Source: Bacteroides eggerthii
GTDB lineage: Bacteria; Bacteroidota; Bacteroidia; Bacteroidales; Bacteroidaceae
Length of the DNA: 64,000 nt
Direction of reading: 5' to 3'
NCBI RefSeq assembly: GCF_025146565.1
Contig: NZ_CP102258.1
Span: forward strand, 434,001-498,000
Part shown: one piece after another, positions 18,501 through 27,234 of the stretch
How the letters are laid out: every line of letters begins with the position of its first letter
Position numbering within the stretch: position 1 is the first letter of the stretch
Translations under genes and position numbers: made by a program
The notes under the pieces: generated by a model
What the model was told of the DNA's origin: nothing
Databases searched by the model: none
The model's input: the letters and a program-made list of their open reading frames with translations, nothing else

Positions 18501-18914
18501 GGTCCGAACGGAGAGATTATTTATCATGACGGCATTATTCTGCCGGGTGTGGTGGCTTCTACGGGTGAAAAAAACACACGCATCATCCCCGCCGGCTACT
18601 ACTACAACCAAACTTATAATTGGGGTACCCAGTCTGAACAACTCACATACCGCCACTCAGTATTCGACAATACGTATGTCAAACTGCGCGAACTGACTAT
18701 CGGCTACCAGTTCCCGGAGAAGCTGACAGCCAAATTGGGAATGACCCGACTGAGCGTTTCCATATTCGGACGTAACTTGTTCTATTTCTACAAGGCACTG
18801 AAGAATTATGATGCAGAATCTTCCGTAGGAACATCCTGGGCAAGCCAGGCAGTAGTGGGCGGCTCTACTACTGCGACACGTAACTTCGGTGTTTCGTTGC
18901 GGGCGAGCTTTTAG
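15531..18914 (+). CDS. SusC/RagA family TonB-linked outer-membrane receptor
   Basis: An 1127-residue importer. After an unusually long basic N-terminus the signal peptide ends near ANAQES (about residue 40). A CarboxypepD_reg-like domain follows at about 44-130 (IKGVVRDATGEPLIGASV), then the plug domain at about 140-265 (GKAPGIRITQTQGG, LDGVPIRNGG, VLKGASATALYGSEAANG). A 22-stranded barrel ends in FGVSLRASF. The conserved KLRELTIGYQFP near the C-terminus is a SusC hallmark. It pairs with the SusD gene 42 bases downstream. No sigma/anti-sigma, hybrid two-component regulator or hydrolase adjoins, so the pair is orphan and its substrate unknown. Confidence 0.96.
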   Translation: MKSIKKKWSCASHCKLHFQKVLGIMIVALAFLLTGNANAQESKTIKGVVRDATGEPLIGASVIEKGTNNGVITDVEGSFILTVPTDATLSIAYMGYATREIRLAKRKKQGDLKVTLREDSQQLKEVVVTAMGIKKDTKRLGYAVSTIESDEIVKAGATNFASAMYGKAPGIRITQTQGGAAGAVSINVRGLTSITGNNQPLIILDGVPIRNGGTGKSTDFAEFGNDGQIRSNGLVDINPEDIESVSVLKGASATALYGSEAANGAVVITSKRAKSGKLTVDFTAQVTANLPAYLPKVQTVYGPGRYNTEYSDYEKQTGGFYQRTMNGESYKSLYSTTMSFGPKYDGSDVLYWDGKVRPYLPTTDNPWKELFRTGWNQTYNLAISQGTETSSNRFSYTFMDEMPNSLTGSFTKHNFKLTGSYKLAKPLTLEYSLNYIIQDVKNRPQTSLNLYGSFSNMFSSFMDIPYLKQSYVTSLGYRNTYAVGGDATLTPDEAWAYNPGYLNGVSNMLWNMYHHHSKETENRLIGMVRPTWQITNWLSLRAQLATDITDTKQTLEYETERPNSLYDPSGSFQSINRRYDIVYGDVMLNFNYNIRRFDIAATLGWTGRYENMNNMRVSTNGGLVTENWFDLNASRYTASSTLQRMELLKTGYMGTLSLGWDNYLFLELTGRQERSSTLKDKSFFYPSANLSFLFSNAFRMPAWWNHGKLRLSYGIVGNAPETYAANIIYEQGSDNGFTWNYVPSSWGNANIRPEKKYEYEIGLESKFLNNRLGFDVSYYNNRVKDQILSTPQPSSSGVKYVLMNVGEVANEGWDISVSATPVLTKNFRWDLTANYGIYRNKVVKLAEGVPYLEISNIGGGGAKIQAVEGRPMGDIYVQMPQMNENGDYLVSDKGLYLNQTDLQRVGNINPDGVGGLFSSFSYKNIFLDFSIDFRIGGDVINEMYQYSTASGLTPESLQYRDTEHGGLSYYYPGNNNASGTPVQVDPSSGVGPNGEIIYHDGIILPGVVASTGEKNTRIIPAGYYYNQTYNWGTQSEQLTYRHSVFDNTYVKLRELTIGYQFPEKLTAKLGMTRLSVSIFGRNLFYFYKALKNYDAESSVGTSWASQAVVGGSTTATRNFGVSLRASF

Positions 18915-18956
18915 GAAATAAAGGATAGAGAATTGAAGAATAAAAATTGAAAGTTA

Positions 18957-20651
18957 ATGAAAATAGATATGAAAAAGATGAATATAGGGGCTTTCGTAGT
19001 ATCGGGAGGGTTGTTATTGGCAGCTTCCGGCTGTACGGAGTCCGACTTTGACAGCAAATATGAAGATCCTTCAAAGGTCAACCAAGTCACCATCAGCAAT
19101 CTGATGGTAGGAGTCTTCCAGAAAGTGAAAGATTATGATGTCTATGAATACGGACGTTTCTTCGGCTTCGACTCACAATTTGTGGGCAAATATGCGCAAA
19201 CATTCGGTTACAGTTACTCCGGCGGCATGTATAGTCCGGGATATACACCTGCCATAGACGGGCAATGGGACAACCTGTATTCGGCACTGACTCAATACCG
19301 CAAAATGGAGTCACTGTATAATGAGGAAAACGACACTCAAAAAGCGCAGGACGAGGCGTTCATGCTGGCAGCCAAAGTGCAGTTGTATGATTTCTTTGCC
19401 GCTACCGTAGATATTTTCGGGGATATGCCCTTCTCCAAAGCATGTACCCTGCCGCTAACCAACGACGTTAACGGTTCCTACGCCCCTTACGACAAAGCCG
19501 AAGATATTTACAGAACAATTCTTGGCGAACTGAAAGAAATTGCCCCGCGTTTCCGTTTGGTAACCGTACCAAAAAATTTCAGCACTCAGGACTTCATCAA
19601 TTTAGGGAATATGGAGAAATGGGAACGCTATGCAAACTCCCTGCGTCTACGCCTTGCCATGCGTGTAGCTACACAGGGGGCTTTACAGGAAGAAGGACGT
19701 GCAGCCATCAAGGAAATGCTGGAAAACCCTGCCGGTTATCCATTGGTAGAGGAGCAGGAAAACAATATCTTCATCATCAACCAAAAGTCCGGACAACTGA
19801 ACTTTACCGCCGGCAGCGGGTTAGGCGACTGGACAACGAACCGCCTCGCTTCCGGCGCTATCATAGACCGCATGTTAAGCCATGGCAACTATGACATGAA
19901 CAGCAGCGACCCGCAAAGCGGTGTTTATATCAAAGGTGAAGACGATCCCCGCATTTTGCTGAACTACAATCCCGTAAGCATCACCAACCGCCAAACCGGA
20001 CAAGTAGACGAGCACCGCTATCTCGGTACAGACCTCACTGTGGCAGATGAACTGACAGAGTATTACAATGCCCAGGCACAGGATGAGGTGAATACAGCCA
20101 ACAAAGGCTTCTCACAAATCACTCAAAGAGGGTTCTTTTGGGAAAACGATAAATTCGACATGCTGATAATGGCTTCACCCGAGATACACTTTCTGAAAGC
20201 AGAGGCTTATGCCATGGGATATGGGGTGACACAAGACATGTCGAAAGCAGAAGAAGAATTCAAGACGGCTGTCAGCCAGTCCGTCACGCTCTATTACTAC
20301 TATGACTCAATCGGTTCGGGAGAGAACTGCCGTCGCTACGATGCCCCTGCCTCCGAAGAGATTGCAGACTTTGCCGATGCAAAATGGAACAGTGCTGCGT
20401 ATGCGGACAAGTTGGATGCCATCATTACGCAAAAATGGCTGCACTTCGGTTTTCTTACCAGCCGCGAGGCATGGAGCGACATCCGCCGTACAGGTTATCC
20501 CTCAGGACTAATATTTCCCGAAGTATCGGGCACCATCCCCCGCGTACCGAACCGCTGGCGATATCCCAGCACAGAGGTGAATTATAATCCCTACTATAAA
20601 GACGTAGCCGACAAAGACACCTATACGGAAAAACTGTTTTGGGCTAAATAG
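18957..20651 (+). CDS. SusD/RagB family lipoprotein (SusD-like_2 type)
   Basis: A 564-residue lipoprotein that caps the upstream SusC. The lipobox ends at Cys26 (AASGC) from this start; ATG at 18969 is an equally good start and leaves a shorter basic N-region. TPR-like helices are visible, including the ASPEIHFLKAEAYAMGYG stretch around residue 405, typical of the SusD/RagB helical core. The C-terminal KWLHFGFLTSREAWSDIRRTGYP resembles the SusD-like_2 subfamily (split here as KWLHFGFLTSREAW and SDIRRTGYP). It follows susC after 42 bases and no further gene on this strand follows before the convergent upp gene. The ligand is unknown. Confidence 0.93.
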   Translation: MKIDMKKMNIGAFVVSGGLLLAASGCTESDFDSKYEDPSKVNQVTISNLMVGVFQKVKDYDVYEYGRFFGFDSQFVGKYAQTFGYSYSGGMYSPGYTPAIDGQWDNLYSALTQYRKMESLYNEENDTQKAQDEAFMLAAKVQLYDFFAATVDIFGDMPFSKACTLPLTNDVNGSYAPYDKAEDIYRTILGELKEIAPRFRLVTVPKNFSTQDFINLGNMEKWERYANSLRLRLAMRVATQGALQEEGRAAIKEMLENPAGYPLVEEQENNIFIINQKSGQLNFTAGSGLGDWTTNRLASGAIIDRMLSHGNYDMNSSDPQSGVYIKGEDDPRILLNYNPVSITNRQTGQVDEHRYLGTDLTVADELTEYYNAQAQDEVNTANKGFSQITQRGFFWENDKFDMLIMASPEIHFLKAEAYAMGYGVTQDMSKAEEEFKTAVSQSVTLYYYYDSIGSGENCRRYDAPASEEIADFADAKWNSAAYADKLDAIITQKWLHFGFLTSREAWSDIRRTGYPSGLIFPEVSGTIPRVPNRWRYPSTEVNYNPYYKDVADKDTYTEKLFWAK

Positions 20652-20697
20652 GGAGACATAAGCTCCCCATCCGGGCAAGGTAAGACATCAATACGGA

Positions 20698-21357
20698 TTA
20701 CAACTTATCTCCGAATGACAAGTCTCCGGCATCCCCCAATCCCGGAACAATGTACGAATGTTCGTTCATCTCCGGATCAATGGCACCGCACCATAAAGAG
20801 ACCTCATCACCGGGAAACAGATTCTGCAAATGCTCCACCCCTTGCCGGCTGGCAATAACACAAGCAATCTGCAATTTAGCAGGCGTACCTTTGGTGAGGA
20901 AAGCCTTCCAGGCAAGTTCCATACTCTCGCCCGTAGCAAGCATAGGGTCCACCAGTAACAGGGTCTTGCCGGTGAGGTCGGGAGTAGCGATGTATTCGAT
21001 ATGCACATCCACGGTGCGGCACTCTTTATCCTTATAGTAGCGGTAAGCAGAAACGAAAGCGTTGTCCGCACGATCGAATACATTCAGAAAACCGGCATGC
21101 AAAGGAAGTCCGGCGCGAAAAACGGTAGCAATCACTACATCATCGTCGAACGTACTGACAGGAGCTATTCCCAACGGCGTTTGCACTTGTTTCTCGGAAT
21201 AGGCCAGTTCCTTACTCATTTCATACGCCATGATTTCTCCGATACGTTCGATGTTGCGACGGAAACGCATACGGTCGGACTGCACTTGCACGTCACGTAT
21301 CTCCGCCATGTATTGGTTCAAGACCGAGTTAGTCTCGGCAAAGTTTATAACTCTCAT
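20698..21357 (-). CDS. upp: Uracil phosphoribosyltransferase
   Basis: A 219-residue cytoplasmic enzyme of pyrimidine salvage that joins uracil and PRPP to give UMP. The PRPP-binding motif appears as VDPMLATGESMELAW and the uracil-binding C-terminus as PGLGDAGDLSFGDKL, both classic for UPRT. Length is normal. It is transcribed alone, convergent with the orphan susCD pair; CAAAGTAA at 21379 on the plus strand is a weak -7 box for it. The only variation is Glu in place of the usual Gly in the PRPP loop (ATGES for ATGGS). Confidence 0.95.
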   Translation of the reverse strand: MRVINFAETNSVLNQYMAEIRDVQVQSDRMRFRRNIERIGEIMAYEMSKELAYSEKQVQTPLGIAPVSTFDDDVVIATVFRAGLPLHAGFLNVFDRADNAFVSAYRYYKDKECRTVDVHIEYIATPDLTGKTLLLVDPMLATGESMELAWKAFLTKGTPAKLQIACVIASRQGVEHLQNLFPGDEVSLWCGAIDPEMNEHSYIVPGLGDAGDLSFGDKL

Positions 21358-21476
21358 AGTAGGACATCAATTTCATTGCAAAGTAAATGATTTCTGTCCA
21401 ATTTGCAACATTCAGTTTGCAGATATTGTTATGGTTTTATAAAAGATTTCCTATTACAGAAAAATTTCTCTAATTG

Positions 21477-21508
21477 GATGTTTCTTTTAAAATAAAGTAT
21501 TACTTTTG
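21477..21508 (+). promoter_or_regulatory. Probable pckA promoter
   Basis: TACTTTTG at 21501-21508 fits the Bacteroides -7 box TAnnTTTG, with an upstream TTG at 21474-21476 at slightly long spacing. It would give a leader of about 115 bases, consistent with a highly expressed gene. Confidence 0.55.
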
Positions 21509-21627
21509 TAGTCGCAAAAACAAGGGGCTTACCAAAAGGTGCGTTTTTCATGAATCCTCCCCCCTTGTGATAAGGCGAAAAGAAACGAATTATAAACCAA
21601 ATACCAATTTTTAAAATCTTAAAAGAA

Positions 21628-23235
21628 ATGGCAAATTTAGATTTAAGCAAGTACGGTATCAAAGACGTGAAGGAGATCCTCCACAACCCGTCTTATGATG
21701 TATTGTTCGCTGAAGAGACCAAACCGGGTCTGGAAGGCTTCGAAAAAGGTCAAGTAACCGAACTGGGTGCTGTGAACGTAATGACAGGTATCTATACCGG
21801 ACGTTCTCCTAAAGATAAATTCTTTGTAATGAACGAAGCCAGCAAGGACTCTGTATGGTGGACTTCCGAAGAATACAAAAACGATAACAAACCTTGCTCT
21901 GAAGAAGCATGGGCCGATCTGAAAGCTAAGGCTGTAAACCAGTTGAGCGGCAAGCGTCTGTTCGTTGTCGATACTTTCTGCGGTGCCAACGAAGCTACCC
22001 GCATGAAAGTACGTTTCATCATGGAAGTAGCATGGCAGGCTCACTTCGTAACTAACATGTTCATCCGCCCCACTGCTGAAGAACTTGCTAACTACGGAGA
22101 ACCTGATTTCGTATCATTCAACGCTTCCAAAGCAAAAGTTGACAACTACAAGGAACTGGGTCTGAACTCTGAAACAGCTACTGTATTCAACTTGAAAACC
22201 AACGAGCAAGTTATCCTGAACACTTGGTATGGTGGTGAAATGAAGAAAGGTATGTTCTCTATCATGAACTACAAGAACCCGCTTCGCGGCATCGCTTCTA
22301 TGCACTGTTCTGCCAACACCAACATGGAAGGCACTGACTCTGCTATCTTCTTCGGTCTGTCCGGTACAGGTAAGACTACTTTGTCTACCGACCCGAAACG
22401 TCTGCTGATCGGTGACGACGAACATGGTTGGGACGACGAAGGCGTATTCAACTACGAAGGCGGTTGCTATGCTAAGGTTATCAACTTGGACAAAGACAGC
22501 GAACCCGATATCTACAATGCTATCAAACGTGACGCTCTGTTGGAGAACGTAACAGTTGATGCCAACGGTAAGATCGACTTCGCAGATAAGAGCACTACTG
22601 AAAACACTCGTGTTTCTTATCCTATCTATCACATCAACAACATCGTTAAGCCGGTATCCAAAGGTCCTCACGCTCATCAGGTAATCTTCCTGTCTGCTGA
22701 TGCCTTCGGTGTATTGCCTCCGGTATCTATCCTGAACCCGGAACAAGCTCAGTACTACTTCCTGTCTGGTTTCACTGCTAAGTTGGCAGGTACAGAACGC
22801 GGTATCACTGAACCGACTCCGACATTCTCTGCTTGCTTCGGTGCTGCTTTCTTGAGCTTGCATCCTACTAAATATGCAGAAGAATTGGTTAAGAAGATGA
22901 ACAAGGTTGGCGCTAAGGCTTACTTGGTTAACACCGGTTGGAACGGTAGCGGCAAGCGTATCTCCATCAAAGATACTCGTGGTATCATTGACGCTATCCT
23001 TGACGGTTCCATCGACAAGGCTCCGACAAAGGTTATCCCTTACTTCGACTTCGTTGTTCCGACAGAATTGCCGGGTGTTGATCCGAAGATCCTCGATCCT
23101 CGCGACACTTACGAATGTGCTTGCAAGTGGGAAGAAAAAGCAAAAGACTTGGCAGGACGCTTCATCAAGAACTTCGCTAAGTTCACAGGTAACGAAGCCG
23201 GTAAGGCTTTGGTTGCTGCCGGTCCGAAACTCTAA
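21628..23235 (+). CDS. pckA: Phosphoenolpyruvate carboxykinase (ATP)
   Basis: This 535-residue enzyme interconverts oxaloacetate and PEP with ATP/ADP. In gut Bacteroides it mainly fixes CO2 onto PEP for succinate formation. The kinase-1a P-loop GLSGTGKT lies at about residues 243-250, and the kinase-2 motif [10 protein letters not shown] follows at about 266. The PEPCK-specific region [15 protein letters not shown] is intact. Length matches the ATP-type enzyme. Codon use is strongly biased to GCT, GGT and AAG, unlike its neighbours but like the OmpA-TPR gene at 39162, which points to high expression. It stands alone, ending at a perfect terminator hairpin. Confidence 0.97.
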   Translation: MANLDLSKYGIKDVKEILHNPSYDVLFAEETKPGLEGFEKGQVTELGAVNVMTGIYTGRSPKDKFFVMNEASKDSVWWTSEEYKNDNKPCSEEAWADLKAKAVNQLSGKRLFVVDTFCGANEATRMKVRFIMEVAWQAHFVTNMFIRPTAEELANYGEPDFVSFNASKAKVDNYKELGLNSETATVFNLKTNEQVILNTWYGGEMKKGMFSIMNYKNPLRGIASMHCSANTNMEGTDSAIFFGLSGTGKTTLSTDPKRLLIGDDEHGWDDEGVFNYEGGCYAKVINLDKDSEPDIYNAIKRDALLENVTVDANGKIDFADKSTTENTRVSYPIYHINNIVKPVSKGPHAHQVIFLSADAFGVLPPVSILNPEQAQYYFLSGFTAKLAGTERGITEPTPTFSACFGAAFLSLHPTKYAEELVKKMNKVGAKAYLVNTGWNGSGKRISIKDTRGIIDAILDGSIDKAPTKVIPYFDFVVPTELPGVDPKILDPRDTYECACKWEEKAKDLAGRFIKNFAKFTGNEAGKALVAAGPKL

Positions 23236-23258
23236 TAAAACCGGATTACATATTTTTA

Positions 23259-23291
23259 AGGCGGCTTCCGTTTTCGGAAGCCGCTTTTTTT
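23259..23291 (+). terminator. pckA terminator
   Basis: A perfect 10-bp stem GCGGCTTCCG / CGGAAGCCGC with a TTTT loop, followed by seven T. Textbook intrinsic terminator 24 bases after the pckA stop. Confidence 0.95.
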
Positions 23292-23333
23292 GTTAGATTT
23301 GCGACGAAGCGAATCACCAATATAATACAGAAT

Positions 23334-23981
23334 ATGAAGAGTTTAAAGTTTATGCTGTTAGGCGCAGGCCTATTAATGTTGTCCGCATGCGGGCCGCAGG
23401 CACAGAAAGAGAGCGAAAGCACCGTTACAGAGAAAAGCAACTCGGACGCGGTGATTGAAACAATCATGTCACGCCGCAGCATCCGCAAGTACAAACCGGA
23501 AGCAGTAAATCGCGACACAATGAAAATCATCCTGAACTGTGGCATCAATGCCCCCAACGGACAGAACAAACAGTCCTGGGCAGTACGCGTGGTGGACAGT
23601 CCGGAGTTTCTCAACGGAGTGAGCGAAGTGTTCAAACAGAAGAACCCCCAAGCGGCGGGAGATCCCAATTTCAAGAATATGTTCCGCAATGCGCCCACTG
23701 TGGTGTTCATCGGCCATGACACCTCCTATGACTGTTCCCAGATTGACTGCGGGCTGCTGGGTGAGAATATGGTATTGGCAGCCTGGTCTATGGGAATAGG
23801 TTCCTGTTGCCTGGCAAGCCCCACACGCTTCATCGCCGACACGCCCGAAGCTGCCGAATACCTCAAAAGACTGGAATTCCCCGAAGGCTACAAGCTGCTC
23901 TATTGCATCGCTTTCGGCTATCCGGACGAAGCGCCTGCCGCCAAACCGAGAGATACCGCCAAGGTGAAATACATAGATTGA
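23334..23981 (+). CDS. Nitroreductase family lipoprotein
   Basis: A 215-residue FMN-dependent nitroreductase-fold protein. MSRRSIRKYKPEAV at about residue 43 is the family's N-terminal FMN-phosphate-binding motif, and GLLGENMVLAAWSMGIGSC is the central helix. Unusually it is preceded by a lipoprotein signal ending at Cys19 (MLSAC), so it should be membrane-anchored in the periplasm or envelope. Lipoprotein nitroreductases occur elsewhere in Bacteroides, but the electron donor outside the cytoplasm is unknown. It is a single gene between pckA and the convergent typA, separated from the latter by a shared hairpin. The natural substrate cannot be inferred. Confidence 0.9.
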   Translation: MKSLKFMLLGAGLLMLSACGPQAQKESESTVTEKSNSDAVIETIMSRRSIRKYKPEAVNRDTMKIILNCGINAPNGQNKQSWAVRVVDSPEFLNGVSEVFKQKNPQAAGDPNFKNMFRNAPTVVFIGHDTSYDCSQIDCGLLGENMVLAAWSMGIGSCCLASPTRFIADTPEAAEYLKRLEFPEGYKLLYCIAFGYPDEAPAAKPRDTAKVKYID

Positions 23982-23994
23982 CGTACAACAAAAG

Positions 23995-24028
23995 AAGGAG
24001 TGCCCCACCTTTCAGTGAAGCACTCCTT
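23995..24028. terminator. Shared hairpin between nitroreductase gene and typA
   Basis: AAGGAGTGC and GCACTCCTT pair across a 16-base loop between two convergent genes. T-rich flanks on both sides suggest it can terminate transcription from either direction. Confidence 0.75.
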
Positions 24029-24056
24029 TCCATATATAACAACTAAAATATTAGAA

Positions 24057-25856
24057 TCAATTCTTATTGGCACGTTTACGCTCCGTTTCGTCCAGAATAA
24101 CCTTACGCATGCGCATGGACTTGGGAGTAACCTCTACGTATTCATCTCCCTTGATATATTCCAGCGCTTCTTCCAAAGAGAACTGTACCGGTGGAATCAA
24201 GCGTGCTTTTTCGTCAGAACCGGAAGCACGCATATTGGTCAGTTTCTTGGATTTGGTTACGTTCACCACAAGGTCGTTGTCGTGAGAGTGTTCGCCTACA
24301 ACCTGTCCGGCATACACCTCTTCCTGCGGGAAGATGAAGAACTTTCCGCGGTCCTGCAGTTTGTCTATGGCATAAGCAAAAGCCGTACCGGACTCCATAG
24401 CTATGATAGAACCGTTAGTGCGGCGTTCAATTTCGCCTTTATAAGGTTGGTATTCCTTAAAGCGGTGCGCCATGATAGCTTCACCGGCAGATGCAGTCAG
24501 CACATTCGTACGCAGACCGATGATACCGCGTGACGGCATATTGAATTCAAGGTTGACGCGCTCTCCGGCACTTTCCATTTTCACCATTTCACCCTTACGG
24601 CGGGTCACCATATCAATGATCTTGCTGGCATATTCTTCGGGAACGTTGACTGTGAGTTCTTCGATAGGTTCGTTCTTCACGCCGTCTATCTCCTTAAAAA
24701 TCACCTGTGGCTGCCCCACCTGCAATTCATATCCTTCACGACGCATCGTCTCAACCAATACGGAGAGGTGGAGGACACCGCGACCGGAAACCACCCATTT
24801 ACCGTCTTCCTCACTTTTGCGTACGCGAAGTGCGAGGTTCTTATCCAGCTCCTTCATCAGACGGTCGTGGATGTGACGGGAAGTAACGAACTTGCCCTCC
24901 TTACCAAAGAACGGAGAATCGTTTATGGTGAACAGCATGCTCATTGTCGGCTCGTCAATGGCGATAGGCGGCAATGCCTCAGGATTTTCATAGTCGCAGA
25001 TCGTATCTCCGATCTCAAATCCTTCGATACCTACCAGCGCACAAATGTCACCGGAAGAAACTTCCGCAACTTTCACACGCCCCATGCCTTCAAAAGTATG
25101 CAGTTCCTTAATCTTTGACTTGACGATCGAACCGTCGCGTTTCGCCAAAGATACGTTCATGCCTTCTCTCAAAGTGCCGCGATGCACACGGCCTACGGCA
25201 ATACGACCGGTATAAGAGGAATAGTCCAATGATGTCACCAGCATTTGCGGCGTACCTTCCAGCTGCGTGGGAGCCGGGATATTCTCCAGGATACAATCCA
25301 GCAAAGGATAAATATTATCCGTCGGCTTCTGCCAGTCGGTGCTCATCCAGTTATTTTTTGCCGAACCGTAAATAACGGGGAAATCCAACTGGTCTTCCGT
25401 TGCTTCCAGGCTGAACATCAAGTCGAATACCATTTCATAGACTTCTTCGGGACGGCAGTTCGGCTTGTCCACCTTGTTCACAACAACGATGGGTTTCAGG
25501 CCGATCTGCAAAGCTTTCTGCAATACAAAACGCGTCTGCGGCATCGGACCCTCAAAAGCGTCCACCAACAAGATACATCCGTCGGCCATGTTCAATACGC
25601 GTTCCACCTCACCGCCGAAGTCGCTGTGCCCCGGAGTGTCGATAATATTAATCTTAGTGTCTTTATAATTGATAGAAACGTTTTTGGAAAGGATTGTTAT
25701 TCCTCGCTCACGCTCCAAATCATTGTTATCCAACATTAATTCACCTGTGCTCTGGTTATTGCGGAAAAGATTTCCGGCCAGAAGCATCTTATCGACAAGC
25801 GTCGTTTTTCCATGATCGACATGGGCAATAATTGCAATGTTTCTAATATTTTGCAT
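24057..25856 (-). CDS. typA: Translational GTPase TypA/BipA
   Basis: A 599-residue ribosome-binding GTPase of the EF-G family with roles in ribosome assembly and stress adaptation. The G1 loop AHVDHGKT, switch RERGITI, G3 DTPGHSDF and G4 NKVD all appear in the first 130 residues, followed by domain II and the BipA-specific C-terminus. The start at 25856 is preferred over an in-frame upstream codon at 25880. The upstream codon lies inside the -7 box (TATCTTTG on the minus strand, 25878-25885), and 599 residues is the usual length. It is transcribed alone, divergent from rpsO. Confidence 0.96.
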   Translation of the reverse strand: MQNIRNIAIIAHVDHGKTTLVDKMLLAGNLFRNNQSTGELMLDNNDLERERGITILSKNVSINYKDTKINIIDTPGHSDFGGEVERVLNMADGCILLVDAFEGPMPQTRFVLQKALQIGLKPIVVVNKVDKPNCRPEEVYEMVFDLMFSLEATEDQLDFPVIYGSAKNNWMSTDWQKPTDNIYPLLDCILENIPAPTQLEGTPQMLVTSLDYSSYTGRIAVGRVHRGTLREGMNVSLAKRDGSIVKSKIKELHTFEGMGRVKVAEVSSGDICALVGIEGFEIGDTICDYENPEALPPIAIDEPTMSMLFTINDSPFFGKEGKFVTSRHIHDRLMKELDKNLALRVRKSEEDGKWVVSGRGVLHLSVLVETMRREGYELQVGQPQVIFKEIDGVKNEPIEELTVNVPEEYASKIIDMVTRRKGEMVKMESAGERVNLEFNMPSRGIIGLRTNVLTASAGEAIMAHRFKEYQPYKGEIERRTNGSIIAMESGTAFAYAIDKLQDRGKFFIFPQEEVYAGQVVGEHSHDNDLVVNVTKSKKLTNMRASGSDEKARLIPPVQFSLEEALEYIKGDEYVEVTPKSMRMRKVILDETERKRANKN

Positions 25857-25877
25857 ATAATACCTATTATTTGGCTG

Positions 25878-25909
25878 CAAAGATAGTGCAAACCGAAAGC
25901 AGATGCAAA
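25878..25909 (-). promoter_or_regulatory. typA promoter
   Basis: Minus-strand TATCTTTG (25878-25885) is an exact -7 box and TTTG (25906-25909) lies 20 bases further upstream as the -33 element, the canonical Bacteroides spacing. It fixes the typA start at 25856. Confidence 0.8.
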
Positions 25910-26010
25910 TTAATTTGCAATTTGCTAAGGTGCAGCCTCTTTTCGCGTAGCAAAGGTACGAATTTTACAGCATATACATCACAGAGAAAAGTTTTTTTTG
26001 CTGAATATCA

Positions 26011-26040
26011 TTGCAATATAAAAGATAATGCCTATCTTTG
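26011..26040 (+). promoter_or_regulatory. rpsO promoter
   Basis: TATCTTTG at 26033-26040 with TTG at 26011-26013, a 19-base spacing. The rpsO start codon follows 45 bases later. Confidence 0.8.
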
Positions 26041-26085
26041 CACGCTCGAAAGAGAAAAATTTATCAACTTTTTTAATTAAACACT

Positions 26086-26355
26086 ATGTATTTAGACGCT
26101 GCTAAAAAGCAAGAAATCTTCGGCAAATACGGAAAGTCTAACTCTGATACTGGCTCAGCTGAGGCCCAGATAGCTTTGTTTTCATACCGTATTGCTCACC
26201 TGACTGAGCACATGAAGCTCAACAGAAAAGATTATAGTACAGAAAGAGCCTTGACAATGTTGGTAGGTAAGCGCCGCGCGCTGCTGAACTACCTGAAGGA
26301 CCGCGACATCAACAGATATCGTGCCATCATTCAAGAGCTCGGCTTGCGTAAGTAA
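26086..26355 (+). CDS. rpsO: 30S ribosomal protein S15
   Basis: An 89-residue primary-binding protein of the small subunit that contacts 16S rRNA helices 20-22. The N-terminal helix and the conserved DTGSAEAQIALFSYRI and LNYLKDRDINRYRAII stretches are typical, and the length is exactly that of the family. It is monocistronic here, with its own promoter and a strong terminator; no pnp gene follows, unlike in enterobacteria. The call is certain. Confidence 0.98.
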   Translation: MYLDAAKKQEIFGKYGKSNSDTGSAEAQIALFSYRIAHLTEHMKLNRKDYSTERALTMLVGKRRALLNYLKDRDINRYRAIIQELGLRK

Positions 26356-26375
26356 TTTACTTGCGGTAAACTTAT

Positions 26376-26420
26376 TAAAGCGGGGAAGTCTCAATAGGAG
26401 ATTTCCCCGCTTTGCTTTTT
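26376..26420 (+). terminator. rpsO terminator
   Basis: AAAGCGGGGAA and TTTCCCCGCTTT form the outer stem and GTCTC/GGAGA continue it around an AATA loop; a T-rich tail follows. Confidence 0.9.
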
Positions 26421-26467
26421 AAGCACTTTTCTTGCCTTTTCCATTCCGTTCCACCATGGGATAAGTT

Positions 26468-26533
26468 TCTTTCCACCACGAGGCAAGTTTCTTTCCATCG
26501 TGGTGGAAAGAAACTTGCCTCGTGGTGGAAAGA
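26468..26533. repeat. Perfect 30-bp inverted repeat with 6-base loop
   Basis: The arm at 26468-26497 (beginning TCTTTCCACCACGAGGCAAG) is the exact reverse complement of 26504-26533; the loop is TCGTGG. It sits between the rpsO terminator and the end of the convergent GNAT gene. Related short words (TTCCACCA, AAGTTTCTTTCCA) repeat just to the left at 26448-26475, so the unit appears to be built from smaller direct repeats. It may serve as the GNAT gene terminator, or be an interspersed repeat. Confidence 0.85.
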
Positions 26534-26551
26534 TTTTACTTGTGCGGAAGA

Positions 26552-27079
26552 CTACAACAATGACTTATAGAGTACGTGTTCTTTCAACGGATGCCCGTCG
26601 GTTACGGAAGGATGCATAAAATTTTTCTCAAACTCCATTCCTATTTTCTGCATAACCCGCTGTGAAGGTTTATTGGGCAATGCGGTAAAGGCCCAAACCG
26701 TAGTAAACGGAAGATTCTCCTTTGCATAGTCCAAACAGGCTTTTGCAGCTTCAGTAGCATACCCCCTGTTCCAATATTCCTGCTTCAGCCTCCACGCTAT
26801 CTCAATTCCCGGAGCAAAATCAACATCGAACGAAAAATTATGAAAGCCCGTAAAGCCGACAAAAGCCCCGTCCGACTTTTGTTCCACAGCATATCCCCCA
26901 TAACCATATCGGAGAAAATCACTCCTGACAGCATCAAAAAGAACGAGTGACTCTTCTTCGGACAAAGGGTGCAAAAAGTACTTCATCACAGAGGGGCTGC
27001 TGTTCATCTCTGAGAAAACAACGAAATCCTCTTCTTCCCAATCGCGTAACAACAAACGCGGTGTTTCAATATATACCAT
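26552..27079 (-). CDS. GNAT family N-acetyltransferase (RimJ/RimL-like)
   Basis: A 175-residue acetyl-CoA-dependent acetyltransferase. The opening IETPRLLLRDWEEED and the EYWNRGYATEAAKACLDYA acetyl-CoA pyrophosphate-binding stretch are typical of the Acetyltransf_3 group related to ribosomal-protein acetylases. The start at 27079 is chosen because the in-frame codon at 27115 overlaps a -7 box (TATCTTTG, minus strand, 27113-27120). It is a single gene ending next to a large inverted repeat. The substrate is unknown. Confidence 0.9.
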   Translation of the reverse strand: MVYIETPRLLLRDWEEEDFVVFSEMNSSPSVMKYFLHPLSEEESLVLFDAVRSDFLRYGYGGYAVEQKSDGAFVGFTGFHNFSFDVDFAPGIEIAWRLKQEYWNRGYATEAAKACLDYAKENLPFTTVWAFTALPNKPSQRVMQKIGMEFEKNFMHPSVTDGHPLKEHVLYKSLL

Positions 27080-27112
27080 GATCCAAGCAAGGAGTTGTCT
27101 TATTCTCCCGTA

Positions 27113-27120
27113 CAAAGATA
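27113..27120 (-). promoter_or_regulatory. -7 box of the GNAT gene
   Basis: Minus-strand TATCTTTG, an exact -7 match, 34 bases before the chosen start codon. No convincing -33 element is seen. Confidence 0.6.
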
Positions 27121-27152
27121 TAGCTATTTCTCAAACTTTTCGCCGCAGAATG

Positions 27153-27183
27153 TTGCACCAAGTAAAAGAATATCTTATTTTTG
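27153..27183 (+). promoter_or_regulatory. Promoter of the cupin regulator gene
   Basis: TATTTTTG at 27176-27183 with TTG at 27153-27155, spaced by 20 bases; the start codon follows after 51 bases. Confidence 0.7.
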
Positions 27184-27234
27184 CAACTTACTGTTATTAA
27201 TTATAACCTTTTAGGCTGAAAATACTATCAAATT

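Noticed and set aside
22114..22863. 249-residue minus-strand frame inside pckA
   Set aside because: Shadow of a highly codon-biased gene; no domain or start signal.
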